Source of the DNA: Insolitispirillum peregrinum
Lineage (GTDB): Bacteria; Pseudomonadota; Alphaproteobacteria; Rhodospirillales; Rhodospirillaceae
Assembly: GCF_042665255.1 (NCBI RefSeq)
Contig: NZ_JBHTCD010000034.1
Reading direction: 5' to 3' (one strand)
Length of the DNA: 47,424 bases
The position numbers and the translations under genes were made by a program. Below the pieces are notes generated by a model. That model was not told the origin of the DNA and searched no databases. It saw only the letters and a list, made by a program, of their open reading frames with translations. Of this stretch, positions 15,794-22,880 are shown piece by piece; the first letter of the stretch is position 1; every line of letters starts with the position of its first letter.

Positions 15794-16519
15794 ATGAGAG
15801 CGCGCCGCCCCTTCCGAGACGTCAAGCTGCAATGGCTGCAACTCTTGAGCTGCGATCCGGGCTTGAGTGATTGCGCGAAAACGGTGGCTCTATACATCAT
15901 CACCACACATATGAACGGCCACACCGAGAAGGCGTGGCCGTCCTATCAAACGATTGCCGACGCGACCGGCAAAAGCGTGAAAACCATTCAGCGCGCGGTT
16001 CGTGACCTTGAGAATGCCGGATGGTTCGAGGTTCAGCGTGGGAATGGAGTGAACCACAACACGGTTTACACCCCCGCTGAGGCCTCCATCTTACGAGCCT
16101 GTGCCGCCCGCGAAAAGACGGACAAAATTGTCCCCCTTCGCCCGGAGAAAGGCGGTCAACCGTGTCCGCAAAGGGGGACAAATTCGTCCCTGAAAGGCGG
16201 ACAAAACTGTCCACCAAACTTAGAGAATGAAAAAATAAATAAACCTAACGCGCCCGCGCGTGAGGCCGAGCCGCCGTGTCCATCCTCGCCAGTGGTGTTT
16301 GTCGCCGAGACACGCCAAGCCCAGCTTGCGCAGTGGCGAGCGTGGTTAACCCAAAACCACCACCCCGGCCTTGAGGCGCTGAACCTGCGCACCTCGCATC
16401 GCGGCCAACCGGGCTTTGCGCTGCCCAGCTATTGGCCGCCGAGGGAGGCTGATGCCACCATTGTCGCCTGGATTGCCGCAAAGGCCATCCGTCGCCAACC
16501 AGTGGCGGAGTGTGGTTGA
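15794..16519 (+). CDS. Helix-turn-helix (HTH_36) protein, replication-initiator-like
   Basis: A 241-residue DNA-binding protein. Residues about 10-85 form a winged helix of the HTH_36 kind (SDCAKTVALYIITTHMNGHTEKAWPSYQTIADATGKSVKTIQRAVRDLENAGWFEV), widespread in plasmid and island replication or regulatory proteins. The middle is a low-complexity stretch with repeated 'KGGQ.CP' units, and the C-terminus (SLHRGQPGFALPSYWPPREAD-like) is a short domain of unknown role. The ATG at 15794 follows GGAGG by seven bases, which decides the start over an in-frame ATG at 15767. It is the first island gene, 125 bp inside attL. Replication initiation is plausible but not shown; it may be a regulator. Confidence 0.7.
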   Translation: MRARRPFRDVKLQWLQLLSCDPGLSDCAKTVALYIITTHMNGHTEKAWPSYQTIADATGKSVKTIQRAVRDLENAGWFEVQRGNGVNHNTVYTPAEASILRACAAREKTDKIVPLRPEKGGQPCPQRGTNSSLKGGQNCPPNLENEKINKPNAPAREAEPPCPSSPVVFVAETRQAQLAQWRAWLTQNHHPGLEALNLRTSHRGQPGFALPSYWPPREADATIVAWIAAKAIRRQPVAECG

Positions 16520-16545
16520 TGGCGCAGCAAGGGATTTTCAGGGAG

Positions 16546-16851
16546 CTAGAACAGCTCTCCAGGGGCGAACGTCTTTCGTTGGTAGCCTTGCTTGAGAGAG
16601 CTTTTGGGTTCGTTTACCGAAACATCGCTGTCAGGGGTGGCAGGCTGCTGCGCTCTGTGCGGGGCGGTAAACGGTGTTACCGGCAAGCGTCCGCTTCGCA
16701 TATGGCGCACCCACCGTTGCAGGCTGCGCAGAGAGCAAGACAGTCCAAGCTGCCGGTGAATGGCCGCTGCCGAGTGGCCTTGCGCGGCCAAAGACTGGAT
16801 TTCTCGTCTGCGTGCGATCACTTCCACCCGGCATTCTCCCCAAGAGGTCAT
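16546..16851 (-). CDS. TraK-like small HTH protein (oriT-binding, inferred)
   Basis: A 101-residue basic protein. It opens MTSWGECRVEVIARRREIQSLAAQGHSAAAIHRQLGL followed by a second helix set ending RSLQRWVRHM, a compact HTH with the register of TraK-family proteins of IncP-type mobilisation modules. The C-terminal 50 residues are polar and poorly structured. It is divergent from the TraJ-like gene at 17076, with an iteron-rich AT-rich gap between them, which is the RP4 traK-oriT-traJ layout. I infer an oriT-binding role from this layout and the family resemblance; a plain transcription factor is the alternative. A GTG/ATG pair at 16854/16851 makes the exact start uncertain. Confidence 0.6.
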   Translation of the reverse strand: MTSWGECRVEVIARRREIQSLAAQGHSAAAIHRQLGLSCSLRSLQRWVRHMRSGRLPVTPFTAPHRAQQPATPDSDVSVNEPKSSLKQGYQRKTFAPGELF

Positions 16852-16854
16852 CAC

Positions 16855-17075
16855 GATTCCCCAAGTGACAGTTTAAGAAAGAAAGCGCCAATGATCGTAA
16901 AATTACGACAGAGAATATCAATATTTATGTTTATAAACGACAGTGAAAGACAGGTTGCGACAGAGATTTGCAATAGAGTGTCGTTTTATATCGCTCTATT
17001 GCTTTTGAGTATTTCATGTAAACGACAGGGTAGGCTGACGGATAGCCGTCTATCCTTTGCCGGAGGGCATTTGTA
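16855..17075. other. Candidate origin of transfer (oriT-like iteron region)
   Basis: An AT-rich 221-bp gap between divergent TraK- and TraJ-like genes. It holds three ACGACAG copies (16905, 16937, 17022) and a GCGACAG variant (16957), a perfect 9-bp inverted repeat GCAATAGAG (16970-16978) / CTCTATTGC (16994-17002), and a hairpin GGATAG-CCGT-CTATCC (17040-17055). The last arm runs into CTATCCTTTGCCGG, which resembles the CTATCCTG-C nick region of IncP-type origins. The nick site is inference; the repeats are directly visible. Confidence 0.55.
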
Positions 17076-17534
17076 ATGGTTCACGCCAGAGACAAAAAGC
17101 CCCGCTCAGAGACGCGCCGTTCGTCCTATCAGGTCAACGTGCGCCTCACCGCCGAGGAGTGGCAGCGACTCCACACCCAGGCCGAAGAGTGGAACCGCCA
17201 CCTCCCCAGCACCGCCAGCGCAGCGGCCCGCATGACCATTCCCCGCCTCCTGCGCACCGCCGCCTTCCGCCGCAAACGCCCCCCGGCCCTGGTTGCCGTT
17301 GGCCTCTCCGCCGAAGCCCTCGCCGAATTCAAAGCCGCCCGCGCCGATATGGCCCGGCTGGGGAACCTGTTCAAAGCGTGGCTTGAGTATGGAAACGGCG
17401 TGTTCGAGGGTAAGGGGGAGACGCCCCTAGTCATCCATCGCGGGGCAATGGGGGTAGAAAAGACCGGCGTTCGGGATGTTTTGGAGGCGATGGAGAGAGT
17501 AGCGTTAGCGATGCAAGCCGCTGTGGAAAAATAA
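17076..17534 (+). CDS. TraJ/MobC-like relaxosome accessory protein
   Basis: A 152-residue protein with a basic N-terminus and a ribbon-helix-helix-like segment: SYQVNVRLTAEEWQRLHTQAEEWN (about 16-39), typical of MobC/TraJ accessory proteins that bind oriT and help the relaxase. The middle (AARMTIPRLLRTAAFRRK) fits the family pattern, and the helical C-terminus contains MARLGNLFKAWLEYG, like the 'LARIGNNLNQ' helix of MobC proteins. Preceded by GGAGGGC ten bases before the ATG. The gene that normally follows, a relaxase, is missing; the next 500 bp hold a tRNA scar and a terminator. The family call is fairly good, the choice between TraJ and MobC less so. Confidence 0.65.
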   Translation: MVHARDKKPRSETRRSSYQVNVRLTAEEWQRLHTQAEEWNRHLPSTASAAARMTIPRLLRTAAFRRKRPPALVAVGLSAEALAEFKAARADMARLGNLFKAWLEYGNGVFEGKGETPLVIHRGAMGVEKTGVRDVLEAMERVALAMQAAVEK

Positions 17535-17628
17535 GTGAGTCAATTTGCATGACCGTTAGAAAAGCCGAAAATGGAATAGCTATTGCTCCGGCTCTTTCCG
17601 CTATGGCTGCTATTGGCTTGCTGGAGCC

Positions 17629-17679
17629 ACTGACTCTATAATCAGCGGGTCCAAGGTTCGAGTCCTTGTGTGCCCACCA
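17629..17679 (+). pseudogene. 3' part of a tRNA-Lys(CTT)-like gene (integration scar)
   Basis: From ACTGACTC through the T arm CAAGGTTCGAGTCCTTG to TGTGCCCACCA this matches the second half of a tRNA, most like tRNA-Lys with anticodon CTT. The anticodon loop carries an extra base (CTCTATAA, eight nucleotides), and no matching GGGCACA acceptor strand is found 5' of it. It therefore cannot make a normal tRNA. It looks like an attachment-site half left by another integration event inside this island. Confidence 0.55.
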
Positions 17680-17708
17680 ATTCTTGAAGGTTCACCAAAG
17701 CCTTCCGA

Positions 17709-17740
17709 AAGCCCGATCGAAAGATCGGGCTTTTTGTTTG
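17709..17740 (+). terminator. Intrinsic terminator in the island
   Basis: Perfect 8-bp stem GCCCGATC/GATCGGGC with a GAAA tetraloop at 17711-17730, followed by TTTTTGTTT. It lies 30 bp downstream of the tRNA-Lys-like scar, as expected for the 3' flank of a former tRNA gene. Confidence 0.85.
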
Positions 17741-18040
17741 CGCTGGTCCTGGGGTGGTGACGCGAAATCACAACCTCCGCCCCATTGCCAGGCTGTAAAT
17801 ATAGCCAAAGCCAGCGGAGCCCCCCCAAGCAAAAAGCAGATCGTCGCGATCAGGCGATCCACCCTAGCTACTCAGAGAAGCTTCTAAATCCCTTATTGCG
17901 AGATTCAAATAACAACGTTAAATTGAACCAATGTTAATTTTCGATTAATTTACAGCTTCGTGTGGCCGCAAGCCCACATCCTGTAGGCGCACCACAACCA
18001 TTCAGGCTTAGGCAAACCTAATAGCGGGGAACTCAATATC

Positions 18041-19396
18041 ATGGATTTTATAAAAACAAACCGCCGCCTATCAGAGGCTCAGATTCAACAGAGGAATAAT
18101 CAATCAAGTATTTTCCCAAACCAGATCTCTGCAGGATCATTCACGCCGCATTCTACAATAATTGAAGCAGCATTATTCAACACCAAAAACGTAATATATG
18201 CCGCTAAAAATAAACAGTTACATATAGTCCGCAGAGATCTACAAGTTTTATGTCACGAGTTAACACATTGGTGCGATTTCTTTGGTACTATTTGGGGTCG
18301 CAATTACATAGAAAGTATTTGCAGATCTTATATAGCGTGCGGAAGAAATGTTGAGACAGAATTCAATATGGTAATAGAATTATTTGATATTGATCGTAGC
18401 TTAATAGCACCGAAATACTATCGCTTCTCACATGAGCCATCATCAGTACATAATGGGCTAATTCCTTGGGGAATGTCTTGCACTACTGGAGTTAACATAG
18501 ATCCTTATGGAAAACCTCGCGAAGATAAACCTATTTTTTTTGTAAACTACTATGGATCCACGTCAAGAAATGCATTTGCGAGGCAGCCTCTCTCAGTAGG
18601 AACGCTACTCGAAACCCGGGCGATCGCGTCTGAAATAAATGCCATAATGACTGCGATAAGCTTTTTCCCAAATGATGGCGAGAGATCAGTCGAAATGACT
18701 CTCATCAACAACGAATTCCGAGACATGTGTTACAATAGAGAACTAATTGAATATAATACCGCTGCACATTTTCTGTCACAAACCGCAAAAATATCTGACA
18801 TATTTGAGACATATAAAATTTCATCAATGATAGCGTATATCGCCTTAAACCTAAAAAATGGTGATTTCCCTAAAATAAAAATGCCAAATGAATTCTCAAA
18901 TGTAAAAAAAAGAGCTAAATATTTTCAACGGCAACGAGATCGAGGATATGCTTTCGCAGCAATGATTTATAATGGTGGGATATACAACGGGAATACAGAA
19001 GAATATGTAAATAAATGCGTAAAAGAATCAGGACTAGGAGATCTTGAATGCATTTTAAAAAGTGCGTCTGAATTTTTAGAAAGAGAAATTTTACATTCAA
19101 AAGATAATCATAAATACAACAAATACTATTCTACCGTAAATCATTTTCGAAGAGAAGGTAAATTTGGAAAAAATATATGCGATATATTATCAGCCCTACC
19201 TTCTTATAGTCTAACAATTGAAGCTATATTCAATGAATTTAAAGAAATATGCCCCCCAATCATGGACTCTGAAGGAGAATTTATACAATTCAGTAAAGGG
19301 AGAATTGATACATACTGTCCCGAAAATATGCACGATGCTGCGCATGAGTTAAATGAATTTACACGCAATTTGCTTTCCGGGTGTAGAGGCATTTAA
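18041..19396 (+). CDS. Unknown AT-rich island protein with an HExxH metallopeptidase-like motif
   Basis: A 451-residue protein I cannot assign to a named family. It has HELTHWCDFFGTIWG at 72-86, the zinc-binding HExxH form with a following Asp, and about 115 residues later LLETRAIASEINAI (Glu191, Glu198), which could give the third ligand as in gluzincin-type metallopeptidases. There is no signal peptide or membrane helix, so it is probably cytoplasmic. The rest is helical and rich in Asn, Ile and Lys. The gene is much more AT-rich than its neighbours and uses AT-ending codons (ATA, AAT, AAA), which indicates transfer from a different genome. It stands alone as the main cargo gene of the island. 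A GGGGA ribosome site precedes the ATG. Protease activity is inference from motif only. Confidence 0.6.
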   Translation: MDFIKTNRRLSEAQIQQRNNQSSIFPNQISAGSFTPHSTIIEAALFNTKNVIYAAKNKQLHIVRRDLQVLCHELTHWCDFFGTIWGRNYIESICRSYIACGRNVETEFNMVIELFDIDRSLIAPKYYRFSHEPSSVHNGLIPWGMSCTTGVNIDPYGKPREDKPIFFVNYYGSTSRNAFARQPLSVGTLLETRAIASEINAIMTAISFFPNDGERSVEMTLINNEFRDMCYNRELIEYNTAAHFLSQTAKISDIFETYKISSMIAYIALNLKNGDFPKIKMPNEFSNVKKRAKYFQRQRDRGYAFAAMIYNGGIYNGNTEEYVNKCVKESGLGDLECILKSASEFLEREILHSKDNHKYNKYYSTVNHFRREGKFGKNICDILSALPSYSLTIEAIFNEFKEICPPIMDSEGEFIQFSKGRIDTYCPENMHDAAHELNEFTRNLLSGCRGI

Positions 19397-19512
19397 CCCA
19401 TTACGTGGATAGAAAAATCACCGGATTATAACATTAAACTACATAAATACAGCTACCCAAAGAATGCCCAAGATCCGCATAGAGCAACTATATAGTGGAT
19501 TTTGTCCTATTT

Positions 19513-19537
19513 CCCCACGGCCCACCCAGCCGTGGGG
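19513..19537. repeat. 9-bp inverted repeat after the HExxH gene
   Basis: CCCCACGGC and GCCGTGGGG with a 7-nt loop in the gap between the HExxH gene and the broken integrase. There is no T run on either strand, so a terminator role is only possible. Confidence 0.45.
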
Positions 19538-19560
19538 GTTCCCATTTTCCACCTCACCCC

Positions 19561-20288
19561 TTACTCCCCCGCCATCCACACCACCTGCCCAGCAATATTT
19601 GCCGCCTCCACCAGGCGCTCATTCTGCAGGTGGCTATAGCGCTTGGTGGTGCTGAGCTGATTATGCCCCAGGATCTCGGCCACCTCATAGATAGGCCGCC
19701 CGTGATTCACCAACATGCTGGCAAAGCTATGCCTCAGATCATGGATACGGGTATCAGGCAGTAACCCGGCCTTTGCTCGCACCCGGTCCCAGCATTTGCG
19801 CACGTTCTCCAGTGGCTTTCCGGCTATGGCCCCAGGAAACACCCAGGGCACATTGGGCAGCCGAGGCTGACGCGCCAGCAAGGCAACGGCGCTATCAGAC
19901 AAGGGGATATGCCGCGTCCGCCCTGACTTAGAGCGCGGCACCCGCCATGTCCGCCGGGGCAGGTCTACATCCTCCCAGCGCATGGCCAAGGCTTCGCCCT
20001 TACGGGCTCCGGTCAGAGCCAACAGGGCGATACAGGCCGCTGCTGTTTGGTTGGGCTCTTCGTCCAGGGCTTGAAACAACCTGCGCAGTTCCGGGCCAGT
20101 CAGGAAGCGTTCGCGCCCATGCTCGCGCAGCATGTCGGCATGTTGGGCCGGGTTGATCCCGCTATAGACCTGCCAGCGCAGGGCAAGGTAAAGATCCTCC
20201 GCACCAGCGCCGTATAGCGGTTGACCGTTGCATCAGAAAGCCCCTCACCCGGTAAGCGGGCTTGCAGATCCACCGCATCCACTAAAAA
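19561..20288 (-). pseudogene. Broken tyrosine integrase (5' truncated and frameshifted)
   Basis: The catalytic domain is well preserved: TGARKGEALAMRWEDVDL with the first Arg, SKSGRTRHIPL with the Lys, HDLRHSFASML, ILGHN and the nucleophile Tyr in TKRYSHLQ. The upstream part, LSDATVNRYTALVRRIF, lies in another frame; the correct continuation ALRWQVYSGINPAQHADML is recovered by a one-frame shift near 20190. A TAA stop blocks the frame upstream of 20285, so the N-terminal arm-binding and most of the core-binding domain are gone. It is unrelated in sequence to the intact integrase at 21624 and is likely the recombinase of an earlier element, perhaps that which used the tRNA-Lys-like site at 17629. 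Confidence 0.85.
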
Positions 20289-20296
20289 TTATGCGC

Positions 20297-21121
20297 CTAT
20301 TTCCCCTTAAACCCCTCTTTCGTCGCCTCTAACGTCTTCCCAAATCCCTCCCAATGCTCCTCCACGCTCCCCTCGCGCTCCGAAAGTGCAAAGTCTACCC
20401 AGTCCCGAACCCAATTAGACTGTGGCAGCTCTTTCAAGGCCAATAAGGGATGGGCTTTGCCGTGGGCAATGTTGCGGAAGCTGTCAAAGGGGGCGATGTA
20501 GCCAAGAGTGCGAATATTGCGCGTGAAGAGCATTCCGCAGGTCATGAGAAATTGGACTTGGTGGGGAATGGCGAGGGCGCTTGCGAAGGCACGCATGTGG
20601 ACGGCGGTTTCATGGACGACAAACTGCCTGTCACCGAGTTTTTTAACGATAACAACCTGCCCCTCTGCAGTATCGGCCCGTATGATGTGTATCGATAAGG
20701 GGAGGGGGTCTAAGAGATCACCGCAAAAATTTACGCCACAATCAGGGGCGGGAGAAACCGTATGAAACGGGCTGCCGGTCTCATGCTTGAGCCATCCGGC
20801 ATTGGAGCAGCAATAGTCCGCAATTGCGTCGAGCATCTTGAAGGTTGGCTCTTCCAGGCCGGAAAGGACTCTTTCCAGACGTGAAGGGGTGTCTTCTCCG
20901 ATGCCTTCCGCAAGGATCGACGTACTGAATGCTGATGCCCCCAGCAGATCCTTCATCTGATCACACAGCCACCGCAGGCGACCTAGGGTCCCTTCGAGAA
21001 AGGTTGCCTCAAGGCGGGCATTAATCTCGGCATTGATCGAGCGGCTTTGCGCTTTGGCAGCGGCAGCGATCCGTTCATGCAGCTCCGGGGGCATTCGGAG
21101 CATAAAGCCTTTTGCGGACAT
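20297..21121 (-). CDS. Arc-family ribbon-helix-helix regulator with C-terminal domain
   Basis: A 274-residue DNA-binding protein. Residues 1-45 are an Arc-type ribbon-helix-helix (GFMLRMPPELHERIAAAAKAQSRSINAEINARLEATF). The next 70 residues include a segment like a phage-repressor HTH (ILAEGIGEDTPSRLERVLSGLEEPTFKMLDAIADYC), and the C-terminal 150 residues have no fold I recognise. It is divergent from a second, 55-residue Arc-type protein; the 130 bp between them carry GACAT/ATGTC palindromes. The start is set by AAGGGAG upstream. By analogy with Arc/Mnt pairs it probably controls excision or integrase expression; this is inference. Confidence 0.7.
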   Translation of the reverse strand: MSAKGFMLRMPPELHERIAAAAKAQSRSINAEINARLEATFLEGTLGRLRWLCDQMKDLLGASAFSTSILAEGIGEDTPSRLERVLSGLEEPTFKMLDAIADYCCSNAGWLKHETGSPFHTVSPAPDCGVNFCGDLLDPLPLSIHIIRADTAEGQVVIVKKLGDRQFVVHETAVHMRAFASALAIPHQVQFLMTCGMLFTRNIRTLGYIAPFDSFRNIAHGKAHPLLALKELPQSNWVRDWVDFALSEREGSVEEHWEGFGKTLEATKEGFKGK

Positions 21122-21162
21122 GGCGATCAGAACTCCCTTTGAGAGTCTCCTACCATACTGGC

Positions 21163-21200
21163 GACATCAAGCAATGATGTCATTGACATGTCACTGACAT
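21163..21200. promoter_or_regulatory. Operator region between the two Arc-type genes
   Basis: GACATCA at 21163-21169 and TGATGTC at 21175-21181 form one inverted repeat, GACATGTC at 21185-21192 is a perfect 8-bp palindrome, and TGACAT follows at 21195-21200. This spacing of half-sites by about ten bases suits cooperative binding of Arc-type dimers. Confidence 0.65.
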
Positions 21201-21251
21201 TATATTTTCATGTGGCTGTTATGGTTTTCCCAAAAAAACGAGCATTCACAG

Positions 21252-21419
21252 ATGCAAAAATCAGATTGGTATCGGACTATCATCCGCCTTCCCCCTGATA
21301 TAAAAGCTTTTCTTGGGGCTCAGGTGGAACTCAATGCGTCTTCTCTCAACAGCGAAATTGTCCGCAGTATTCGCCAACGCATGAGCCGCCTGAATCGGCA
21401 GGGAGGTAGCGATGAATGA
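21252..21419 (+). CDS. Small Arc-family ribbon-helix-helix protein
   Basis: A 55-residue protein that is almost only a ribbon-helix-helix domain: WYRTIIRLPPDIKAFLGAQVELNASSLNSEIVRSIRQRM. The beta strand RTIIRLP and the N-terminal cap of helix B (SSLNSEIV) match Arc/Mnt repressors. An upstream in-frame ATG at 21210 would add 14 residues unlike the family, so 21252 is preferred. Its stop overlaps the next ATG by eight bases, so it is translated together with the excisionase-like gene. Confidence 0.7.
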   Translation: MQKSDWYRTIIRLPPDIKAFLGAQVELNASSLNSEIVRSIRQRMSRLNRQGGSDE

Positions 21420-21759
21420 GGTTGCTCAAATCGTCCTCCCCAATGCCTTGGAGCGAGGGCGTACAGCCGCCGCCTGGAGCGCACGCTTTGCCGAAGACGG
21501 CATTTCCATCAGCAGCCGGACTCTGACCAGCGCAGCCCGCAAAATCGGGGCCTTTTGCGCCTTTACACGCCCGATACTGCTGCTACCCGAACACGTGGAC
21601 CTCATTCTTTCGGAGTTCTCTCAGTGCCGCTTGAACTCATCCAGCGCAAAGGCTCAGACGTTTGGCACATTCGCGGGCGGATCGACGAAATCCCCAACAG
21701 CGACTACGTCCGTAAAAGCACGGGAAAGGCTAAAAAAGCTGACGCGGAAACATACTTAG
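21412..21759 (+). CDS. Excisionase-like small protein
   Basis: A 115-residue protein. The first 75 residues contain AAWSARFAEDGISISSRTLTSAARKIGAFCAFTRPILLLPEHVDLILSE, the pattern of short excisionase-like HTH proteins found before integrases in alphaproteobacterial islands (residues KIGA and LLPEHVDLIL are typical). The last 40 residues are Ser/Thr/Lys-rich and overlap the integrase reading frame by about 135 bases, so the functional protein may depend only on the first two thirds. The order Arc-like regulator, Xis-like, integrase suggests control of excision from one transcript. Its identity is inferred from position and weak motif similarity. Confidence 0.55.
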   Translation: MNEVAQIVLPNALERGRTAAAWSARFAEDGISISSRTLTSAARKIGAFCAFTRPILLLPEHVDLILSEFSQCRLNSSSAKAQTFGTFAGGSTKSPTATTSVKARERLKKLTRKHT

Positions 21760-22736
21760 CGTGGTTCAAGCAACAGGCGATCAAAGCATTCTTTGCTGGC
21801 GATATTCCCGACAAAGAGCCGCCATTCCTCTTTGCTGACGCCGTAGAGCTCTATACCCCGACCCCCGAATTTGCGGGCTATCTGCTGAAGGTGATGCCAT
21901 ATCTCGAAAACATGCCCGTCAGCAGCATAACCCCCAAAATGGTGCGTGAACTGGGACCTGTTATCTCTCCGATGAACTCCACGCAGACATGGCGGAAGCA
22001 GATCATCAACCCCATTCGGGCCGTCATCAATCATGCGCATGATCACGGCAAATGCCAACCAATCCAGATCAAGGGGTACTCGGAAGCCGAGCGGATGAAG
22101 CAAGACCTCAAGCGGGGCAAAGCCAGCAAGCAGGAGAAGACGCCGGGAGACTGGCTGTGGATATTCCTGTTCCGCGAACAGGCTGATACTCGCTTGGGGC
22201 TCCTCGCGCAGTTCATGTTTGAAACTGCGGCCCGTATCAGTCAGGCGCTTGCCATCACACCCGATGATTTGCGGCTGCAGGATCGAACCGTATCCATGCC
22301 ACCCGCCAAGGGGTATGCCCGTACCGACGTCAGGCTTTCAATGGAACTCGCGCAAGAACTCTCCGCATTGACGCCCCGCCGTCCCCGCCGAACCGGCTCT
22401 CCCTCTCAGCACCGCCCATTGCTGCTGTTTGGGTATGCGTCGCGCAGCAGCGTCTATAAACGCTGGAAGGCCGTCTGTGATGCCGCAGGCATTGACCACC
22501 GGATGCCACATGCCGCCGGGCGGCATGGGTTCGCTACTGAAATGCTGAACCGACAGCGCATCGACCCTCACACGGTCGCCAAGCTAGGTCGTTGGAAAGA
22601 CGTCAAATTGCTCTTTGATACCTATGGTCACTCAGAGAACGAGGAGGCAAAGATTATGGAAGCTCTTCGTACAGGTCGCGTACAGCTTCTTCAGCGAATG
22701 CACGATAAGGCATTGACAAAGAAAAAGGATTCATAG
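21624..22736 (+). CDS. Tyrosine-type site-specific integrase of the island
   Basis: A 370-residue recombinase. The N-terminus (VPLELIQRKGSDVWHIRGRIDE) is the short arm-binding domain, a SAM-like core-binding domain spans about 75-165 and the catalytic domain follows: AARISQALAITPDDL with the first Arg, MPPAKGYARTDVRLS with the Lys, HAAGRHGFATEML in place of the usual HxLRH, LGRWKD with Trp instead of His, and the Tyr in FDTYGHSENEE. GTG at 21624 is chosen because it starts right at the arm-binding domain; an upstream in-frame ATG at 21555 reads through the excisionase-like gene. It ends 12 bp before the right attachment repeat, so it belongs to the tRNA-Arg integration. Confidence 0.9.
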   Translation: MPLELIQRKGSDVWHIRGRIDEIPNSDYVRKSTGKAKKADAETYLAWFKQQAIKAFFAGDIPDKEPPFLFADAVELYTPTPEFAGYLLKVMPYLENMPVSSITPKMVRELGPVISPMNSTQTWRKQIINPIRAVINHAHDHGKCQPIQIKGYSEAERMKQDLKRGKASKQEKTPGDWLWIFLFREQADTRLGLLAQFMFETAARISQALAITPDDLRLQDRTVSMPPAKGYARTDVRLSMELAQELSALTPRRPRRTGSPSQHRPLLLFGYASRSSVYKRWKAVCDAAGIDHRMPHAAGRHGFATEMLNRQRIDPHTVAKLGRWKDVKLLFDTYGHSENEEAKIMEALRTGRVQLLQRMHDKALTKKKDS

Positions 22737-22747
22737 AATGAACATCT

Positions 22748-22799
22748 CCCTCCGAAGGCAGGGGTCACAGGTTCGAATCCTGTCGGGTGCACCAATTTT
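22748..22799 (+). repeat. attR: 52-bp direct repeat of the tRNA-Arg 3' end
   Basis: Identical to 15623-15674. It is the right border of the island; chromosomal sequence resumes at about 22800. Confidence 0.93.
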
Positions 22800-22880
22800 T
22801 CTCCCAAAGAAGTAGTCAGATCCCTGTGGCATCCCGGCCAGAGGCACAATGAAGGCACTCACCCGTGTGGGGCTGCCCTT

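Larger units (their letters stand above)
15623..22799. mobile_element. 7.1-kb genomic island integrated in tRNA-Arg(CCG)
   Basis: Bounded by 52-bp direct repeats, with a tyrosine integrase reading toward, and ending 12 bp before, the right repeat. Contents in order: HTH protein, TraK-like and TraJ-like genes around an oriT-like region, a tRNA-Lys-like scar, an AT-rich HExxH gene, a broken second integrase, two Arc-type regulators, an excisionase-like gene and the integrase. No relaxase, coupling protein, replication protein of known type or phage structural gene is present, so it fits a mobilisable element that borrows transfer functions rather than a self-transmissible one. Confidence 0.88.

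Noticed and set aside
16510..17076. 188-codon plus-strand frame between the HTH and TraJ-like genes
   Set aside because: It runs through the oriT-like iterons and antisense to the TraK-like gene, and its composition changes midway.
17610..17828. 72-codon minus-strand frame over the tRNA-Lys-like scar
   Set aside because: GHTRTRTLDPLIIES is translated tRNA sequence; no ribosome site.
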